From Microbacterium trichothecenolyticum (GTDB lineage: Bacteria; Actinomycetota; Actinomycetes; Actinomycetales; Microbacteriaceae), in contig NZ_JYJA01000033.1 in the NCBI RefSeq assembly GCF_000956465.1, positions 62,001 through 126,000 of the forward strand: 64,000 bases of DNA. The letters run 5' to 3'. A program made the translations under genes and the position numbers. Below the pieces are notes generated by a model that saw only the letters and a list, made by a program, of their open reading frames with translations, was not told the origin of the DNA and made no database searches. This document shows positions 24,424-33,987 of the stretch, in pieces. The first letter of the stretch is position 1. Each line of letters begins with the position of its first letter.

Positions 24424-25917
24424 TCACTCTGTCGCCTCGGCACCCCACAGGACCTGGTGGCGAAGGCTGTCGGCCTCCTCCTGGGCGTCGGCGACGACCT
24501 GCGCGAGGCCGCTTCCCGACAGCCACGCGCCGACGGCGGCGAGCCCCGGTGCGCGGCTGATCGCGACCCGGGCGGCGTCGGTGCGCTCACGCCGGCCGAG
24601 GGTCGACGCCGGCGGCACGAGGGTGTACGCGTCGCGACGCGCGCCGGCGATCCGGCCCTCGTCGAGGTGCACGCCGAGGAGGACGGATGCCTCGGCCAGC
24701 GCCATCACCGCCGCGTCGGCGTCGGACAGCCCCTCGGTCGCCGGAGCGATCCCGGGGGCGCCGAAAGCGACGCGCAGGACGTGGCGTCCGGCGCCCGCCT
24801 CCCGCGCCAGCCACTCCCACCGTGCGGTCTCGTGGACGAGGCCGGTCGCGCGCGAGCCGCCGGGAACGGCGTGGACATGGGCGCCGCGCGGCGCGGCATC
24901 GAGCTCGGGGGCGTCCACCACGAGCGTCACGACGTCGCGGGCAACGCCTGCGGCGGCGACGTCGGCGAACGCAGGGGTGCCGAGCGCGGCGGCCAGGAGC
25001 GCGCGCGCCGTGGGCTCGTCGGTCGCGACGATGACGGCGTCGGCGTGGAGCCGGTCCGGGGCGGCGGCGGCACCCTCGGGCGCGATCATCGCGAGCTCGA
25101 CCGTCCATCGTCCGTCGTCGCGGACGAGACCCGTCGCCAGCGCTCCGGTGTGGATCGCGACCTCGCGCTCGGCGAGCCTCTCGGCGAGCGCGGTGGCGAG
25201 CTGCGGCATCCCGCCGTCCAGTCCCTCGATCGAGGCGCTCGGGGCATCGACACGCACGTCGGCGACCGCCCCTCCGAGCCACCCGGTGCGGGTGAGCGCG
25301 TTGCTGAGTCCTGGGGCGGCGATCTCGACGTCGACGTCGACGGGGTCGAGGCCGAAGCGGTCGATGGTGAGCGGTGCCACCAGGCGGTCCAGCACCTTGT
25401 CGCCCATCCGGCCGTGCACGAGGCGACCGAGGCTGCGCTGGGCACCGATCGTGAGCGGCGGGCGGAGGCGGTCGACGTACGCGCGCCACGTGCCGTCCCA
25501 GCCGATGATCCGGCGCACGCTCTCGTCCCACGGGTTGGCAGGGATTCCCAGCACCTGCTCGGTGGGCAGCGGCGCCGCGGCGCCCTTGGGCAGGCCCGCG
25601 ATCCACTCGCGGTCGTCGCGCGGGCGCACGATCGCGGCATCCGTCAGCACTTCGTCGACGAGCGCCCGCACCGTGCCGCCGCGGGTCGACCAGCAGGTCA
25701 CGCCGGTCTCGAGCTCGAGCCCCGCGATGCGGGCGGACCCGATGGTGCCGCCGAGGCGATCGGATGCCTCCACCAGCGTCACGGCCATGCCGACCTTGGC
25801 GCACTCCCAGGCGGCGACGAGCCCGGCGATGCCGCCGCCGACCACGACGACACGCGTGTCGCGGGCATGGTCGACGAGTTCCTGGAACGGCTCCGTGGGG
25901 ACGGTCACGCCACCCAT
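24424..25917 (-). CDS. Protoporphyrinogen/coproporphyrinogen oxidase (HemG/HemY type)
   Basis: 497 residues. An FAD-binding VVVVGGGIAGLVAAWECAKVGM at residues ~22-43, the EASDRLGGTIGS box after it, and a C-terminal second FAD segment (APGLAAVGAWLSGSGLAQVVADAQEEAD) match the HemY family. In actinobacteria this oxidase usually turns coproporphyrinogen III into coproporphyrin III in the coproporphyrin-dependent heme route. hemD lies nearby on the same strand but in a different unit. The ATG at 25917 or GTG four codons in could be the start. Confidence 0.85.
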   Translation of the reverse strand: MGGVTVPTEPFQELVDHARDTRVVVVGGGIAGLVAAWECAKVGMAVTLVEASDRLGGTIGSARIAGLELETGVTCWSTRGGTVRALVDEVLTDAAIVRPRDDREWIAGLPKGAAAPLPTEQVLGIPANPWDESVRRIIGWDGTWRAYVDRLRPPLTIGAQRSLGRLVHGRMGDKVLDRLVAPLTIDRFGLDPVDVDVEIAAPGLSNALTRTGWLGGAVADVRVDAPSASIEGLDGGMPQLATALAERLAEREVAIHTGALATGLVRDDGRWTVELAMIAPEGAAAAPDRLHADAVIVATDEPTARALLAAALGTPAFADVAAAGVARDVVTLVVDAPELDAAPRGAHVHAVPGGSRATGLVHETARWEWLAREAGAGRHVLRVAFGAPGIAPATEGLSDADAAVMALAEASVLLGVHLDEGRIAGARRDAYTLVPPASTLGRRERTDAARVAISRAPGLAAVGAWLSGSGLAQVVADAQEEADSLRHQVLWGAEATE

Positions 25918-25970
25918 CCTCCCATCCGCGAACTGTGCCGGCGGGGGCGGGCGGTGGGAGACTGGGCCGC

Positions 25971-26555
25971 ATGACGCTCCACATCACGGGCGACGACGCC
26001 GCCGACCGCCTGCTCACCGACGACCCGCTCGCCCTGCTGATCGGCATGCTGCTCGACCAGCAGGTCGCGATGGAGACGGCATTCGCCGGACCGCTCAAGA
26101 TCTCGGAGCGGGCGGGGACGCTGGATGCCGCGGCGATCGCGAGCTTCGACCCCGAGGCGTTCACGGAACTCTTCAAGGCGACGCCGGCTGTCCACCGCTT
26201 CCCGGGCTCGATGGCCGCCCGCGTGCAGGCGCTCTGCGCGGCGGTCGAGCAGGACTGGGGCGGCGACGCGTCGGCGATCTGGACCCGCCCGGCCGCGGAG
26301 CACGCCGAAGCACCGGACGGGCCGACCGTGCTGAAGCGGCTGAAGGCCCTGCCGGGCTTCGGCGAGCAGAAGGCGAAGATCTTCCTGGCCCTCCTGGGCA
26401 AGCAGTACGGCTTCACGGGTGCCGGCTGGCGCGAGACGGCCGGCTCGTACGGCGACGAGGGGTCGTTCCGCAGCGTCGCCGACATCGTCTCGCCGGAGTC
26501 GCTGACGAAGGTGCGCGAGCACAAGCGCGCGATGAAGGCCGCGGCCAAGGGCTGA
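25971..26555 (+). CDS. HhH-GPD-type base excision repair family protein
   Basis: 194 residues. It begins MTLHITGDDAADRLLTDDPLALLIGMLLDQQVAMETAF and contains a helix-hairpin-helix LKRLKALPGFGEQKAKIFLALLGKQYG near residues 123-148, the DNA-binding element of HhH-GPD glycosylases. The catalytic Asp of classical members is not evident, as is usual for this short actinobacterial subfamily. Likely a DNA repair or DNA-binding protein. The ATG follows AGACTGG closely and has no clear ribosome site. The DUF1801 gene follows after 15 bp. Confidence 0.82.
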   Translation: MTLHITGDDAADRLLTDDPLALLIGMLLDQQVAMETAFAGPLKISERAGTLDAAAIASFDPEAFTELFKATPAVHRFPGSMAARVQALCAAVEQDWGGDASAIWTRPAAEHAEAPDGPTVLKRLKALPGFGEQKAKIFLALLGKQYGFTGAGWRETAGSYGDEGSFRSVADIVSPESLTKVREHKRAMKAAAKG

Positions 26556-26570
26556 CAGGAGGGGCGGGCG

Positions 26571-26993
26571 ATGAAGAAGACCGGAGGGGACGTCAACGAG
26601 TTCGTCGCCGCCGTGCGCCCCGCGAAGCGGCAGCGCGATGCCGTCCGGATGATCGATCTTCTGCGCGATGTCACCGGTCGCGAGCCGGAACTGTGGGGCA
26701 CCATCATCGGCTTCGGCTCGTGCCACTACCGCTCGGCGGCCGGCAGCGAGGGCGACGCCCCGATCGCGGCGTTCTCGCCGCGGCGCGAATCCACGACGGT
26801 GTACACGCTGCGCACCGCCGCGCACGGCGAGCGGCTCGCGAACCTGGGGCCGCACGAGACCGGCGTCAGCTGCCTGTACATCAAGGACCTCGACGCGGTC
26901 GATGCCGGCGTGCTCCGCGAGATCGTCGCCGAGGACTACCGCCGCGTGCTCGCCGGCGAGACCGGCGACACGACCTACACCGTCACGGATTGA
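26571..26993 (+). CDS. DUF1801 domain-containing protein
   Basis: 140 residues, soluble. The opening DVNEFVAAVRPAKRQRDAVRMIDLLRDVTGREPELWG and FSPRRESTTVYTL are typical of DUF1801 (YdhG-like) proteins, whose function is unknown; some resemble iron-chaperone folds. GGAGGGG precedes the ATG. Probably cotranscribed with the repair-like gene. Confidence 0.85.
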   Translation: MKKTGGDVNEFVAAVRPAKRQRDAVRMIDLLRDVTGREPELWGTIIGFGSCHYRSAAGSEGDAPIAAFSPRRESTTVYTLRTAAHGERLANLGPHETGVSCLYIKDLDAVDAGVLREIVAEDYRRVLAGETGDTTYTVTD

Positions 26994-27033
26994 CCGCCCG
27001 ACCGGCCTCCCCGGCTGGCCGGGTCGCGAGTCC

Positions 27034-27039
27034 TAAGGT
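27034..27039 (+). promoter_or_regulatory. -10 box TAAGGT close to the AfsR-like start
   Basis: TAAGGT ends seven bases before the GTG at 27047. This spacing matches other leaderless-type starts in the window and supports 27047 over the GTG at 27038, which overlaps the box. Confidence 0.45.
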
Positions 27040-27046
27040 GGACGAC

Positions 27047-30028
27047 GTGCGGCTGAGGTTCTTCGGGGGACTCGCGGCGGAGGCGGACGGCTCTCCGCTC
27101 GAGATCCGCGGCCGCGGCCAGGAGGCCCTGCTCTTCCGCCTCGCGCTCGACGCCGGAACGACGGTCGCGTACCGCTCGCTCGCCGAGGACGTCTGGCCCG
27201 ACGATCTCCCCGAAGACCCGCGCGCGTCGCTGCAATCCCTCGCGTCGCGTCTGCGACGCGCTCTGCCCGCGGGGACGCTCGAGGCCGTGCCCGGCGGATA
27301 CCGACTCGCGCTCGCCCGCGACGACGTCGACCTCGCGCTGTTCCAGGACCTCATCGCCCGGGCTCGGCGCGCGACCGATCCTGCTGCGGCGGCGGGTGAC
27401 GCGCGCGCGGCGCTGGACCTCTGGCGCGGCGACCCCTGGACCCCGGGCGACGGCTTCGACTGGGTCGTGCGCGACCTCCTCGAGGACCGCGCCCACGCCG
27501 CGCGCATCCTTGCGGCGCTGGGGACCGAGGCCTCGGAACCGGTCCGCACGCCCCCGGCCCTGAGCGCCGATGCCTCGGTGCCTGCGGCGCTGACTCCGCT
27601 GATCGGGCGACAGCGCGAACTCGAACTCATCGGGGAGCAGCTCCGCGACGAGCGGCTCGTGACCCTGATCGGCCCCGGCGGCGCGGGCAAGACCACGCTG
27701 GCCTTCGAGACCGCGCGGCGCGCCCCCGGCGCGATCGTGGTCGAGCTCGCGCCGGCGGCGCCGGGCGAGGTGTGGGCGGCCGTCGCGGGAGCGGTGGGGC
27801 GCAGCATCCGTGTCGGCGAACTGGTCTCGACCTCCGCGCGCGATCGCGTCGCGGAAGCCCTGGCCGGACGCACCCTGCTCGTGGTGCTCGACAACTGCGA
27901 GCACGTGTCGGCGGAGGCCGCGGCAGTCGCGCTCGACGTGCTGCGCGGCGCTCCGGGGTCGCGGATCCTCGCCACCAGCCGCGAGCCGCTCGGACTCGCA
28001 GGCGAGGCGTTCGTCGACCTCGGCCCGCTTCCTGACCGCGATGCCCGCGAACTGTTCTCGCGCCGCGTCCGAGCCGCGCGCGGCTCTGCGCCGGCGCCCG
28101 ACGAGGGAGCCGCCGTCGAGCGGATCGTGACGCGCCTGGACGGCCTGCCGCTGGCCCTCGAGCTCGCCGCGGCGAAGTCCCGCACGCTCACGATCGCCGA
28201 GATCGACAGCGGTCTCGACGACCGCTTCGCGCTGCTGGCGACCGGGCCGAAGGCGATCGAGGCGCGGCACCAGACGCTCCGGGCGCTGATCGACTGGAGC
28301 TGGGAGACGCTGACGGATGCCGAGCGCACCGCACTGCGGGCCGCCGCGGTGTTCCCCGACGGGGTCGACGTGCGCGACGTGCCGGTGATCGGCGACGCAT
28401 TCGACGTGGATGCCGACGCCTTCGACGGGCTCGTCGACAAGTCGCTGCTGCGGCGGTCGGACGGGCGGCTGCGGATGCTCGAGACCGTCCGCGAGTACGG
28501 CATCGATCGCCTTCGGACTGAGGGACGCGAGGCCGAGTTCCGCGCGGTGCAGGCGCGGGCGATGACGAGGCTGGCTGCTCGCGAGGATGCGCGGCTGCGC
28601 GGACCCGAGGTGCGCGAGGCCCTCGCCTGGTTCGACGCCGACGACGAGAACCTCAGCGCTGCGCTGCGCTGCTGCGCCGAACAGGCCGGGCTGGAGGACG
28701 TGGGCGTGCGCCTCGTGCGCGCGTGCCTGTGGACCTGGCTGATGCGCGAGCGCTTCGAAGAGCTGCAGTCCGGCGTGACGCGGTTCGGCGACGCCGCCGC
28801 GAGCCTCGACTCGGAAGCGGCCGTGGTGGTGCGCGCGATCGCCCTTCTCGGCACCGCGTTCGCGCGAGACCTCGACGGCGCGGCCGATGATTCTGCACGG
28901 CGCGATCCGCTGGGGGCAGCGCCCGAGGCCGCCGGCGCTCCCGCGAGAGGGAGCACCGATGCGCGGCCGGGCGAGCCGACGGCGGGAGGGCTGGCCCGTT
29001 TCGAGCGTGAGGTGCCGCCCGTGATCGAGGCCGCCGCCGTGCACCGCAGCGAGATCTCGGCAGCCGTCGCGCCGCTGTTGCGCGCGATCCTCGCCGCCGC
29101 GCAGAACCACCGTCCGGGCGCGCCGTGGTCGAGGAACGTCGTCATCGGCAACGAAGGGCTCGAGGACGCCCCCGCGTGGACCCGCGCCCTGATCAGCATG
29201 CTTCGATCGGCGATCGCACAGAACGGCGGCGACAACCAGACCCTCGGCGTCGAGAGCGAGAAGGCGGTGTCGATGTTCCGCGAGCTCGGCGACGTCTGGG
29301 GCACCGCGTTCGCGAGCCAGATGCGATCCGAGTGGCTCCAGCTGGCCGGCCGCCTCGACGAGGCGCTCGCCGTCGCCGACGCCTCGTCGGCCGGCCTCCT
29401 CGGCCTCACGTCGGTGACCGATCTGGTACAGCAGCGGTCGCAGAGCATCGGCCTGCTGCTGCGGCTCGGCCGGCTCGACGAGGCACGGGCGCGATTGCAT
29501 GAATCGAAGGAGCTCGCGCGGGCGGAGGACTCGCCACGCGCGATCGCGCAGACCGACATGGACGCCGCCGCCATCGAGATCGCCGTGGGCGACGGGGCTG
29601 CGGCGCTGCGGCACCTCGACGCCGTCGCGGCCGAGATGCTGCCCTCGTACCCGGATCAGCTGATCGCGTGGTCGCGGTCCCGCCGCGCGCAGGCCCTGCT
29701 CCTGGAAGGGCGGGCCGATGAGGCGCGCGCCGCGCTCGCCGAGGCGCTCCCGGCTGCCGCCCGCAGCGGCGACCACCCGATCGTGGCGGACGTCGCGGTC
29801 TCGATCGCCGGCTGGCTCGCGACGATGGGACGGGATGCCGAGGCCCGGCGCGCCCTCGCCGCGGCCGCGCGGCTGCGCGGCGGGGCCGACGCCTCGGACC
29901 CGTTCCTGCGCGTGATGCGCGAGCGGCTCGGGAGCGACGTGCTGCTGCCGGATGCCGCCGCGCCTTCGTCCCGGGCGGTTCCGGACGGCGACGACGACGT
30001 CGCCGCTCTCGCATCGCTTCTCGCCTGA
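27047..30028 (+). CDS. AfsR/SARP-type BTAD regulator with NB-ARC-like ATPase
   Basis: 993 residues. Order: OmpR-like winged helix (~1-90, FFGGLAAEADGSPLEIRGRGQEALLFRLAL), BTAD (~95-165, RARRATDPAAAAGDARAALDLWRGDPW), a STAND/NB-ARC ATPase with Walker A GPGGAGKTT near 209 and Walker B LLVVLDNCEH near 280, a winged helix, and a C-terminal half of TPR-like helices. Such proteins activate nearby secondary-metabolite or exporter genes in actinobacteria, often after phosphorylation. No biosynthetic cluster is adjacent; the closest candidate target is the DrrAB-type exporter about 2 kb away. The start is chosen from the TAAGGT box. Confidence 0.88.
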   Translation: MRLRFFGGLAAEADGSPLEIRGRGQEALLFRLALDAGTTVAYRSLAEDVWPDDLPEDPRASLQSLASRLRRALPAGTLEAVPGGYRLALARDDVDLALFQDLIARARRATDPAAAAGDARAALDLWRGDPWTPGDGFDWVVRDLLEDRAHAARILAALGTEASEPVRTPPALSADASVPAALTPLIGRQRELELIGEQLRDERLVTLIGPGGAGKTTLAFETARRAPGAIVVELAPAAPGEVWAAVAGAVGRSIRVGELVSTSARDRVAEALAGRTLLVVLDNCEHVSAEAAAVALDVLRGAPGSRILATSREPLGLAGEAFVDLGPLPDRDARELFSRRVRAARGSAPAPDEGAAVERIVTRLDGLPLALELAAAKSRTLTIAEIDSGLDDRFALLATGPKAIEARHQTLRALIDWSWETLTDAERTALRAAAVFPDGVDVRDVPVIGDAFDVDADAFDGLVDKSLLRRSDGRLRMLETVREYGIDRLRTEGREAEFRAVQARAMTRLAAREDARLRGPEVREALAWFDADDENLSAALRCCAEQAGLEDVGVRLVRACLWTWLMRERFEELQSGVTRFGDAAASLDSEAAVVVRAIALLGTAFARDLDGAADDSARRDPLGAAPEAAGAPARGSTDARPGEPTAGGLARFEREVPPVIEAAAVHRSEISAAVAPLLRAILAAAQNHRPGAPWSRNVVIGNEGLEDAPAWTRALISMLRSAIAQNGGDNQTLGVESEKAVSMFRELGDVWGTAFASQMRSEWLQLAGRLDEALAVADASSAGLLGLTSVTDLVQQRSQSIGLLLRLGRLDEARARLHESKELARAEDSPRAIAQTDMDAAAIEIAVGDGAAALRHLDAVAAEMLPSYPDQLIAWSRSRRAQALLLEGRADEARAALAEALPAAARSGDHPIVADVAVSIAGWLATMGRDAEARRALAAAARLRGGADASDPFLRVMRERLGSDVLLPDAAAPSSRAVPDGDDDVAALASLLA

Positions 30029-30098
30029 TCCCGGCCTCGCTCGCGTCGCCGAACAGGGGTCGATGAGAGCCTGCTCCACTTTGCTCCTGCGCCAGCCG

Positions 30099-31666
30099 TC
30101 AGAACGGAGCGTCGCCGTCGTAGGGCGTGCGAGGAATCTTGCGAACACCGATGATGGTACGAATTGCACGGTGGACAGCGGTTTGTCGACGTAGCGGCGC
30201 TGGGTGGGGCTGGTCCATTCGAGGACTCCGTTGCCGAGTTGCCGGACGCGCCACACGGTGGCGTGTTTGAGGGTATGGTGCCCTCGACAGACGTGGGCGA
30301 GATTGTCGTCACTGGTCTCCCCGCCCAGCGCGCGGTCGATGGTGTGGTCGATGTCGGATCGTTTCGGCCGGTGCGGGCATCCGAGGAATCGGCAGCGCTC
30401 ATCCCGTGCGCGGAGGAACCGTTTGAGGGCCGCGTCTGCTCTGTATCTGTCGACCGCCATCGGGAGGCCGCTGTGCGGGTGGTACATCACGCGGTCCCAG
30501 CCGGGTGCGCCGGCGGCGAGTTCGCGAGCGATCTCGGCGTCGATCGGGCCGTAGCCGGCGAGGAGGGCGGGCTCGTTGCTCTTGCGCGCCGCGGTGAGCA
30601 CCGGGATCGTGATCTGCACTTCGGCACGGATCGACGCGAGCATGTCGCCCTCGCCGTGACCGGTAGGCGTTCCGGTGAGGATCATGTCGGGGAAGATGTC
30701 GGCGCGGAGTTCGTCCAAGGATCGCTCATCCTGCTGCGGACCGGTGGTGACGGCGGGTGAATCCGGCGAGGTGCCGGTCGGGTCGTCGCCGAGCGCGGGC
30801 TCCGCGCGGGTGCTGTCGTTCGGTCCTGACCGATCGACGACAACGGTCGCGTCGAACGCAATGAGGACCTTCGGTGCGTCCACAGCGTCGGCGCCATCCG
30901 TCACGGCCGGATCGGCGGCGCCGCGGCCGTCCCACGGTGTCACCCTGGATTGAGTCGCGATGATCGCCGCCGCTTCGGCTGTCGCTTCCGTTTCTTTTGC
31001 AGCGGCGCGTTCGGCGTCACGCTCAGTCTCGGCCATCTGGGTGAGCCGATCGAAGATCGCGTGCGCGAGCACCGCGGGCAAGTCGGCGAGCAGTCGCGCC
31101 ATACCGTCGTTCAGGTCGATCACCCGGATCCGCCGTTGCCCGGCGGCACGGCGCCGGAGTTCTTCGGCCAGGTCGGGGTCGATCCGGCCCGCGACCACCC
31201 GCGCGATCGCCCGGAGTCGGTGCGGGGTCTCGAACTCGGCTGCCTCGAGCACGATGCGTTCGTACTGCTCCCGCATCACCGGATCGCCGATCACCGCCCC
31301 GGCGTCGACGACCGCCGACGCGTGCGCGAAGTCGATGCGCCCCTCGGTCAGCGCCGCGAACGTCGCGGCGAACGATTCGCGGAGCGTGCTGGCCGCCGAC
31401 ATCCGCGCCTGCACGGCGCGATCGCTCAGCCGCATCGCTGCGCCGAGCTCGGCGGAGATCTCCCGCAATGGCAGATCGTGCGGACTCTTGCGACCCGCCG
31501 CCCGTCGGGACTGCTCCCGGGCGTGGACGATATCGGCAGCATCCGTGAGCAGCCGCACCTCCGCCGCCTGCAACCGCGCGATCTGCGCCCGCGTCGACTG
31601 GACTTCGGCGACCACACGATCGAGCGCACTCCAGGTGGCGTCGTCACTGTCGACTCGCTGGCCCAT
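30099..31666 (-). CDS. DUF222 / HNH endonuclease domain protein, C-terminus undefined
   Basis: From the ATG at 31666 (GGGAGC upstream) the protein has a DUF222 region (residues ~10-330) and an HNH nuclease motif: RCRFLGCPHRPKRSDIDHTIDRALGGETSDDNLAHVCRGHHTLKH, with zinc or metal-binding Cys and His residues. This pair is extremely abundant in Microbacteriaceae and may reflect a selfish element or an intein/13E12-like family. The expected end lies just after WTSPTQRRY (about 30185). In this frame there is no stop until 26975, across the whole AfsR-like gene on the other strand. The only stop between the genes is a TGA at 30101-30099 in another frame; I use it as a nominal boundary. A frame error or decay is likely. 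Confidence 0.7.
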
Positions 31667-31732
31667 GATGCTCCCGCTGCACAGCACCCAGACGGGTGCG
31701 ACGGAAGACCGAACGAAGTGGGCACGAGCTCG

Positions 31733-31749
31733 ATCTCTTACCCAGAGAT
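31733..31749. promoter_or_regulatory. Perfect 17-bp inverted repeat upstream of the HNH gene
   Basis: ATCTCTTACCCAGAGAT has six-base arms and a five-base centre, 67 bp upstream of the HNH gene start. It may be an operator or a small RNA hairpin; no regulator is suggested. The rest of the 255-bp gap to the exporter permease shows nothing I recognise. Confidence 0.35.
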
Positions 31750-31921
31750 TAGGACCAACCTCCGACATCCACCGCCGGCGTCGCAGACCCCGGATGCGAT
31801 CAGGTGCGAGCCAGCGGCCTCGACCACGCGACGGCCCCCACAGCGAAGGGCCGAGGCAGCTCCCGCCACCCCGGCCCCCTGCACCCGGCCCGTCGTCACC
31901 GCCGCGGGCCGCGGCATCCAC

Positions 31922-32743
31922 TCACGCCTTCCGCATGTACGCCCGCACCGTGAGAGGGGCGAACACGGCCACGATGACCGCGGCGCCGAGCAGCGCGGTG
32001 AAGACCTCCGTCGTCACCGTGCCCTCGTTGACGAGCCCGCGCACGGCCGTCACGAGGTGTGAGACAGGGTTCGCCTCGACGAACCACTGCAGCCAGTCGG
32101 GCATGGTGTCCGCCGGCACGAACGCGTTCGACAGGAACGTCAGCGGGAAGAGGATGAGCATCGAGATGCCCTGCACGCTCGATGCGGTGCGCGCGATGAC
32201 GCCGAAGAAGGCGAAGATCCAGCTCATCGCCCACGAGCAGGCGATCACGAGGAGCCCGGCCGCGATCACGCCTGCCAGTCCGCCGCCCGGGCGGAAGCCC
32301 ATGATGAAGCCCATCGTGAAGGTGAGCGTCGTCGCGATCGTGTATCGCAGGGTGTCGGCCAGCAGAGCCCCCGACAGCGGCGCGATGCGGGCGATCGGGA
32401 GCGACCGGAAACGGTCGAACACGCCCTTGTCCATGTCTTCGCGAAGCTGCACGCCGGTGACGACCGAGGTCGTGATCACGGTCTGCACGAGGATGCCCGG
32501 GATGATGATCGGAAGGTAGTTCTGCACGTCACCGGCGATCGCGCCGCCGAAGATGTACGTGAACATCAGCGTGAAGATGATCGGCTGCACCGTCACATCG
32601 ATGAGCTGCTCGGGCGTGCGCCGGATCTTCAGGATGCCGCGCCACGCCATCGTGAGGGTGTTGCGCACCGTCAGGCCGAGCGTCGAGCGGTTCGAGAGGT
32701 CGCGGTCCGCGACCGGGGTGATGGGGGTCGCGATGGCGGTCAT
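31922..32743 (-). CDS. ABC-2 type exporter permease (DrrB type)
   Basis: 273 residues, six membrane spans, with the family signatures RTPEQLIDVTVQPIIFTLMFTYIFGGAI near residue 42 and FPLTFLSNAFVPADTMPDWLQWFVEANPVSH near 210, which define DrrB-like permeases. The ATG overlaps the stop of the ATPase gene (ATGA). Partner of the DrrA-like ATPase in exporting an unknown hydrophobic compound. Confidence 0.9.
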   Translation of the reverse strand: MTAIATPITPVADRDLSNRSTLGLTVRNTLTMAWRGILKIRRTPEQLIDVTVQPIIFTLMFTYIFGGAIAGDVQNYLPIIIPGILVQTVITTSVVTGVQLREDMDKGVFDRFRSLPIARIAPLSGALLADTLRYTIATTLTFTMGFIMGFRPGGGLAGVIAAGLLVIACSWAMSWIFAFFGVIARTASSVQGISMLILFPLTFLSNAFVPADTMPDWLQWFVEANPVSHLVTAVRGLVNEGTVTTEVFTALLGAAVIVAVFAPLTVRAYMRKA

Positions 32744-33756
32744 GCGCGGGCTCCTTCGAGTTCGTCGGCCGTCGCGTGGGCGGCCTCGTCGCCTTCCGGC
32801 ACGCCCTTGCCGGTGAGGGTGAGGAAGACCTCGTCGAGCGACGGCTGCTGCACGCTGAGCTCCTCGAGGTGCAGGTCGGCGGCGCGGAACGCCACGAGCA
32901 GGTCGGCGACGCGATCGGGGTCGCTCATGGGCACGGTGAGACGTGCGGCCTCGGGCGAGACGATGGCCGTCACGCCGAGCACGCGCGAGATCTCGCGCTG
33001 CGCCTCGGCGATGTCGGATCCCGCACGCAGGCGCAGCAGCAGCGAGGACTGGCCGACCGATGCCTTGAGTTCGAGGGCGGTGCCCTCGGCGACCACGGTG
33101 CCGCGGTCGATGACGGCGATGCGGTCGGCGAGCTGGTCGGCCTCGTCGAGGTACTGCGTCGTGAGCAGCACAGTGGATCCCGTCGCGACCAGACGTCGGA
33201 TCGTGTCCCACATCTGCCCGCGGGTGCGCGGGTCGAGGCCGGTGGTCGGCTCGTCGAGGAAGATCAGCGGCGGCTGGGCGATGAGGGATGCCGCGAGGTC
33301 GAGGCGGCGGCGCATGCCGCCGGAGAACTTCGCCAGAGGCCGGGTCGCCGCCTCCGTGAGGGAGAACTCCTCCAGGAGCTCAGCGGCCTTGCGCTTGGCA
33401 TCGATGCGCGAGAGCCCGAGGAGGCGACCGAAGATGACGAGGTTCTCGGTGGCCGAGAGGGTCTCGTCGACGGACGCGAACTGGCCGGTGAGGCCGATGA
33501 GCCGGCGCACGATCTGCGGGTGGCGCACGACGTCGTAGCCGAAGATCTCGGCCTTCCCGGCGTCGGGGCGCAGCAGGGTGGCCAGCATGCTGATCGTGGT
33601 GGTCTTGCCCGCGCCGTTGGGGCCGAGCACACCGTACACGGTGCCGGCTTCGACGGTCAGATCGACGCCGTCGACCGCGCGGTTGGCACCGAAGCTCTTG
33701 ACGAGCCCCTCGGCGCGGACCGCGGGGGTGCGGGATGCGGAAGTGGTGATGGTCAT
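32740..33756 (-). CDS. Daunorubicin-resistance-type ABC ATPase (DrrA type)
   Basis: 338 residues. Walker A GPNGAGKTTT, the QFASVDETLSATENL box, signature FSGGMRRRLDLA, Walker B PLIFLDEPTTGLDPRTR and the long C-terminal regulatory part ending LSVQQPSLDEVFLTLTGKG are all typical of DrrA-like drug-export ATPases. Works with the overlapping DrrB-type permease. It faces away from the NfeD/flotillin genes; the 231-bp gap has several CTGTCA-like repeats (33796-33845) but no clear operator. Confidence 0.92.
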   Translation of the reverse strand: MTITTSASRTPAVRAEGLVKSFGANRAVDGVDLTVEAGTVYGVLGPNGAGKTTTISMLATLLRPDAGKAEIFGYDVVRHPQIVRRLIGLTGQFASVDETLSATENLVIFGRLLGLSRIDAKRKAAELLEEFSLTEAATRPLAKFSGGMRRRLDLAASLIAQPPLIFLDEPTTGLDPRTRGQMWDTIRRLVATGSTVLLTTQYLDEADQLADRIAVIDRGTVVAEGTALELKASVGQSSLLLRLRAGSDIAEAQREISRVLGVTAIVSPEAARLTVPMSDPDRVADLLVAFRAADLHLEELSVQQPSLDEVFLTLTGKGVPEGDEAAHATADELEGARA

Positions 33757-33916
33757 GGGATTCGCCTTTCGACGTCACCCAGAGTGCGCCCGTGGCACTG
33801 TCACCCCGCTGTCGTCCGCGGCGTCGCGCTGCCACGGCGCTGTCATCAGGCTGCCGCGGGGACGGATGCCTCGACAGCACGCCCGCTGAGCGCGTTCTCC
33901 ACATCCGATCCCAGGA

Positions 33917-33948
33917 TTGGACACCGGGTCCCAACCGCTGGCTAGGGT
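33917..33948 (+). promoter_or_regulatory. Possible promoter for the NfeD/flotillin operon
   Basis: TTGGAC at 33917 and TAGGGT at 33943-33948 resemble -35 and -10 boxes, though the 20-base spacer is longer than usual. Transcription would begin about 35 bases before the GTG start at 33988. Confidence 0.35.
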
Positions 33949-33987
33949 GGAAGGACCCGCCCGCACCGCACCCTTGCAGGAGACACC

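Noticed and set aside
26975..30098. Extension of the HNH protein across the AfsR-like gene
   Set aside because: The extension is Arg/Gly/Pro-rich without domains and opposite a well-supported regulator gene.
33796..33845. CTGTCA-like direct repeats as an operator for the DrrAB-type exporter
   Set aside because: Spacing is irregular and no symmetric site can be defined by eye.
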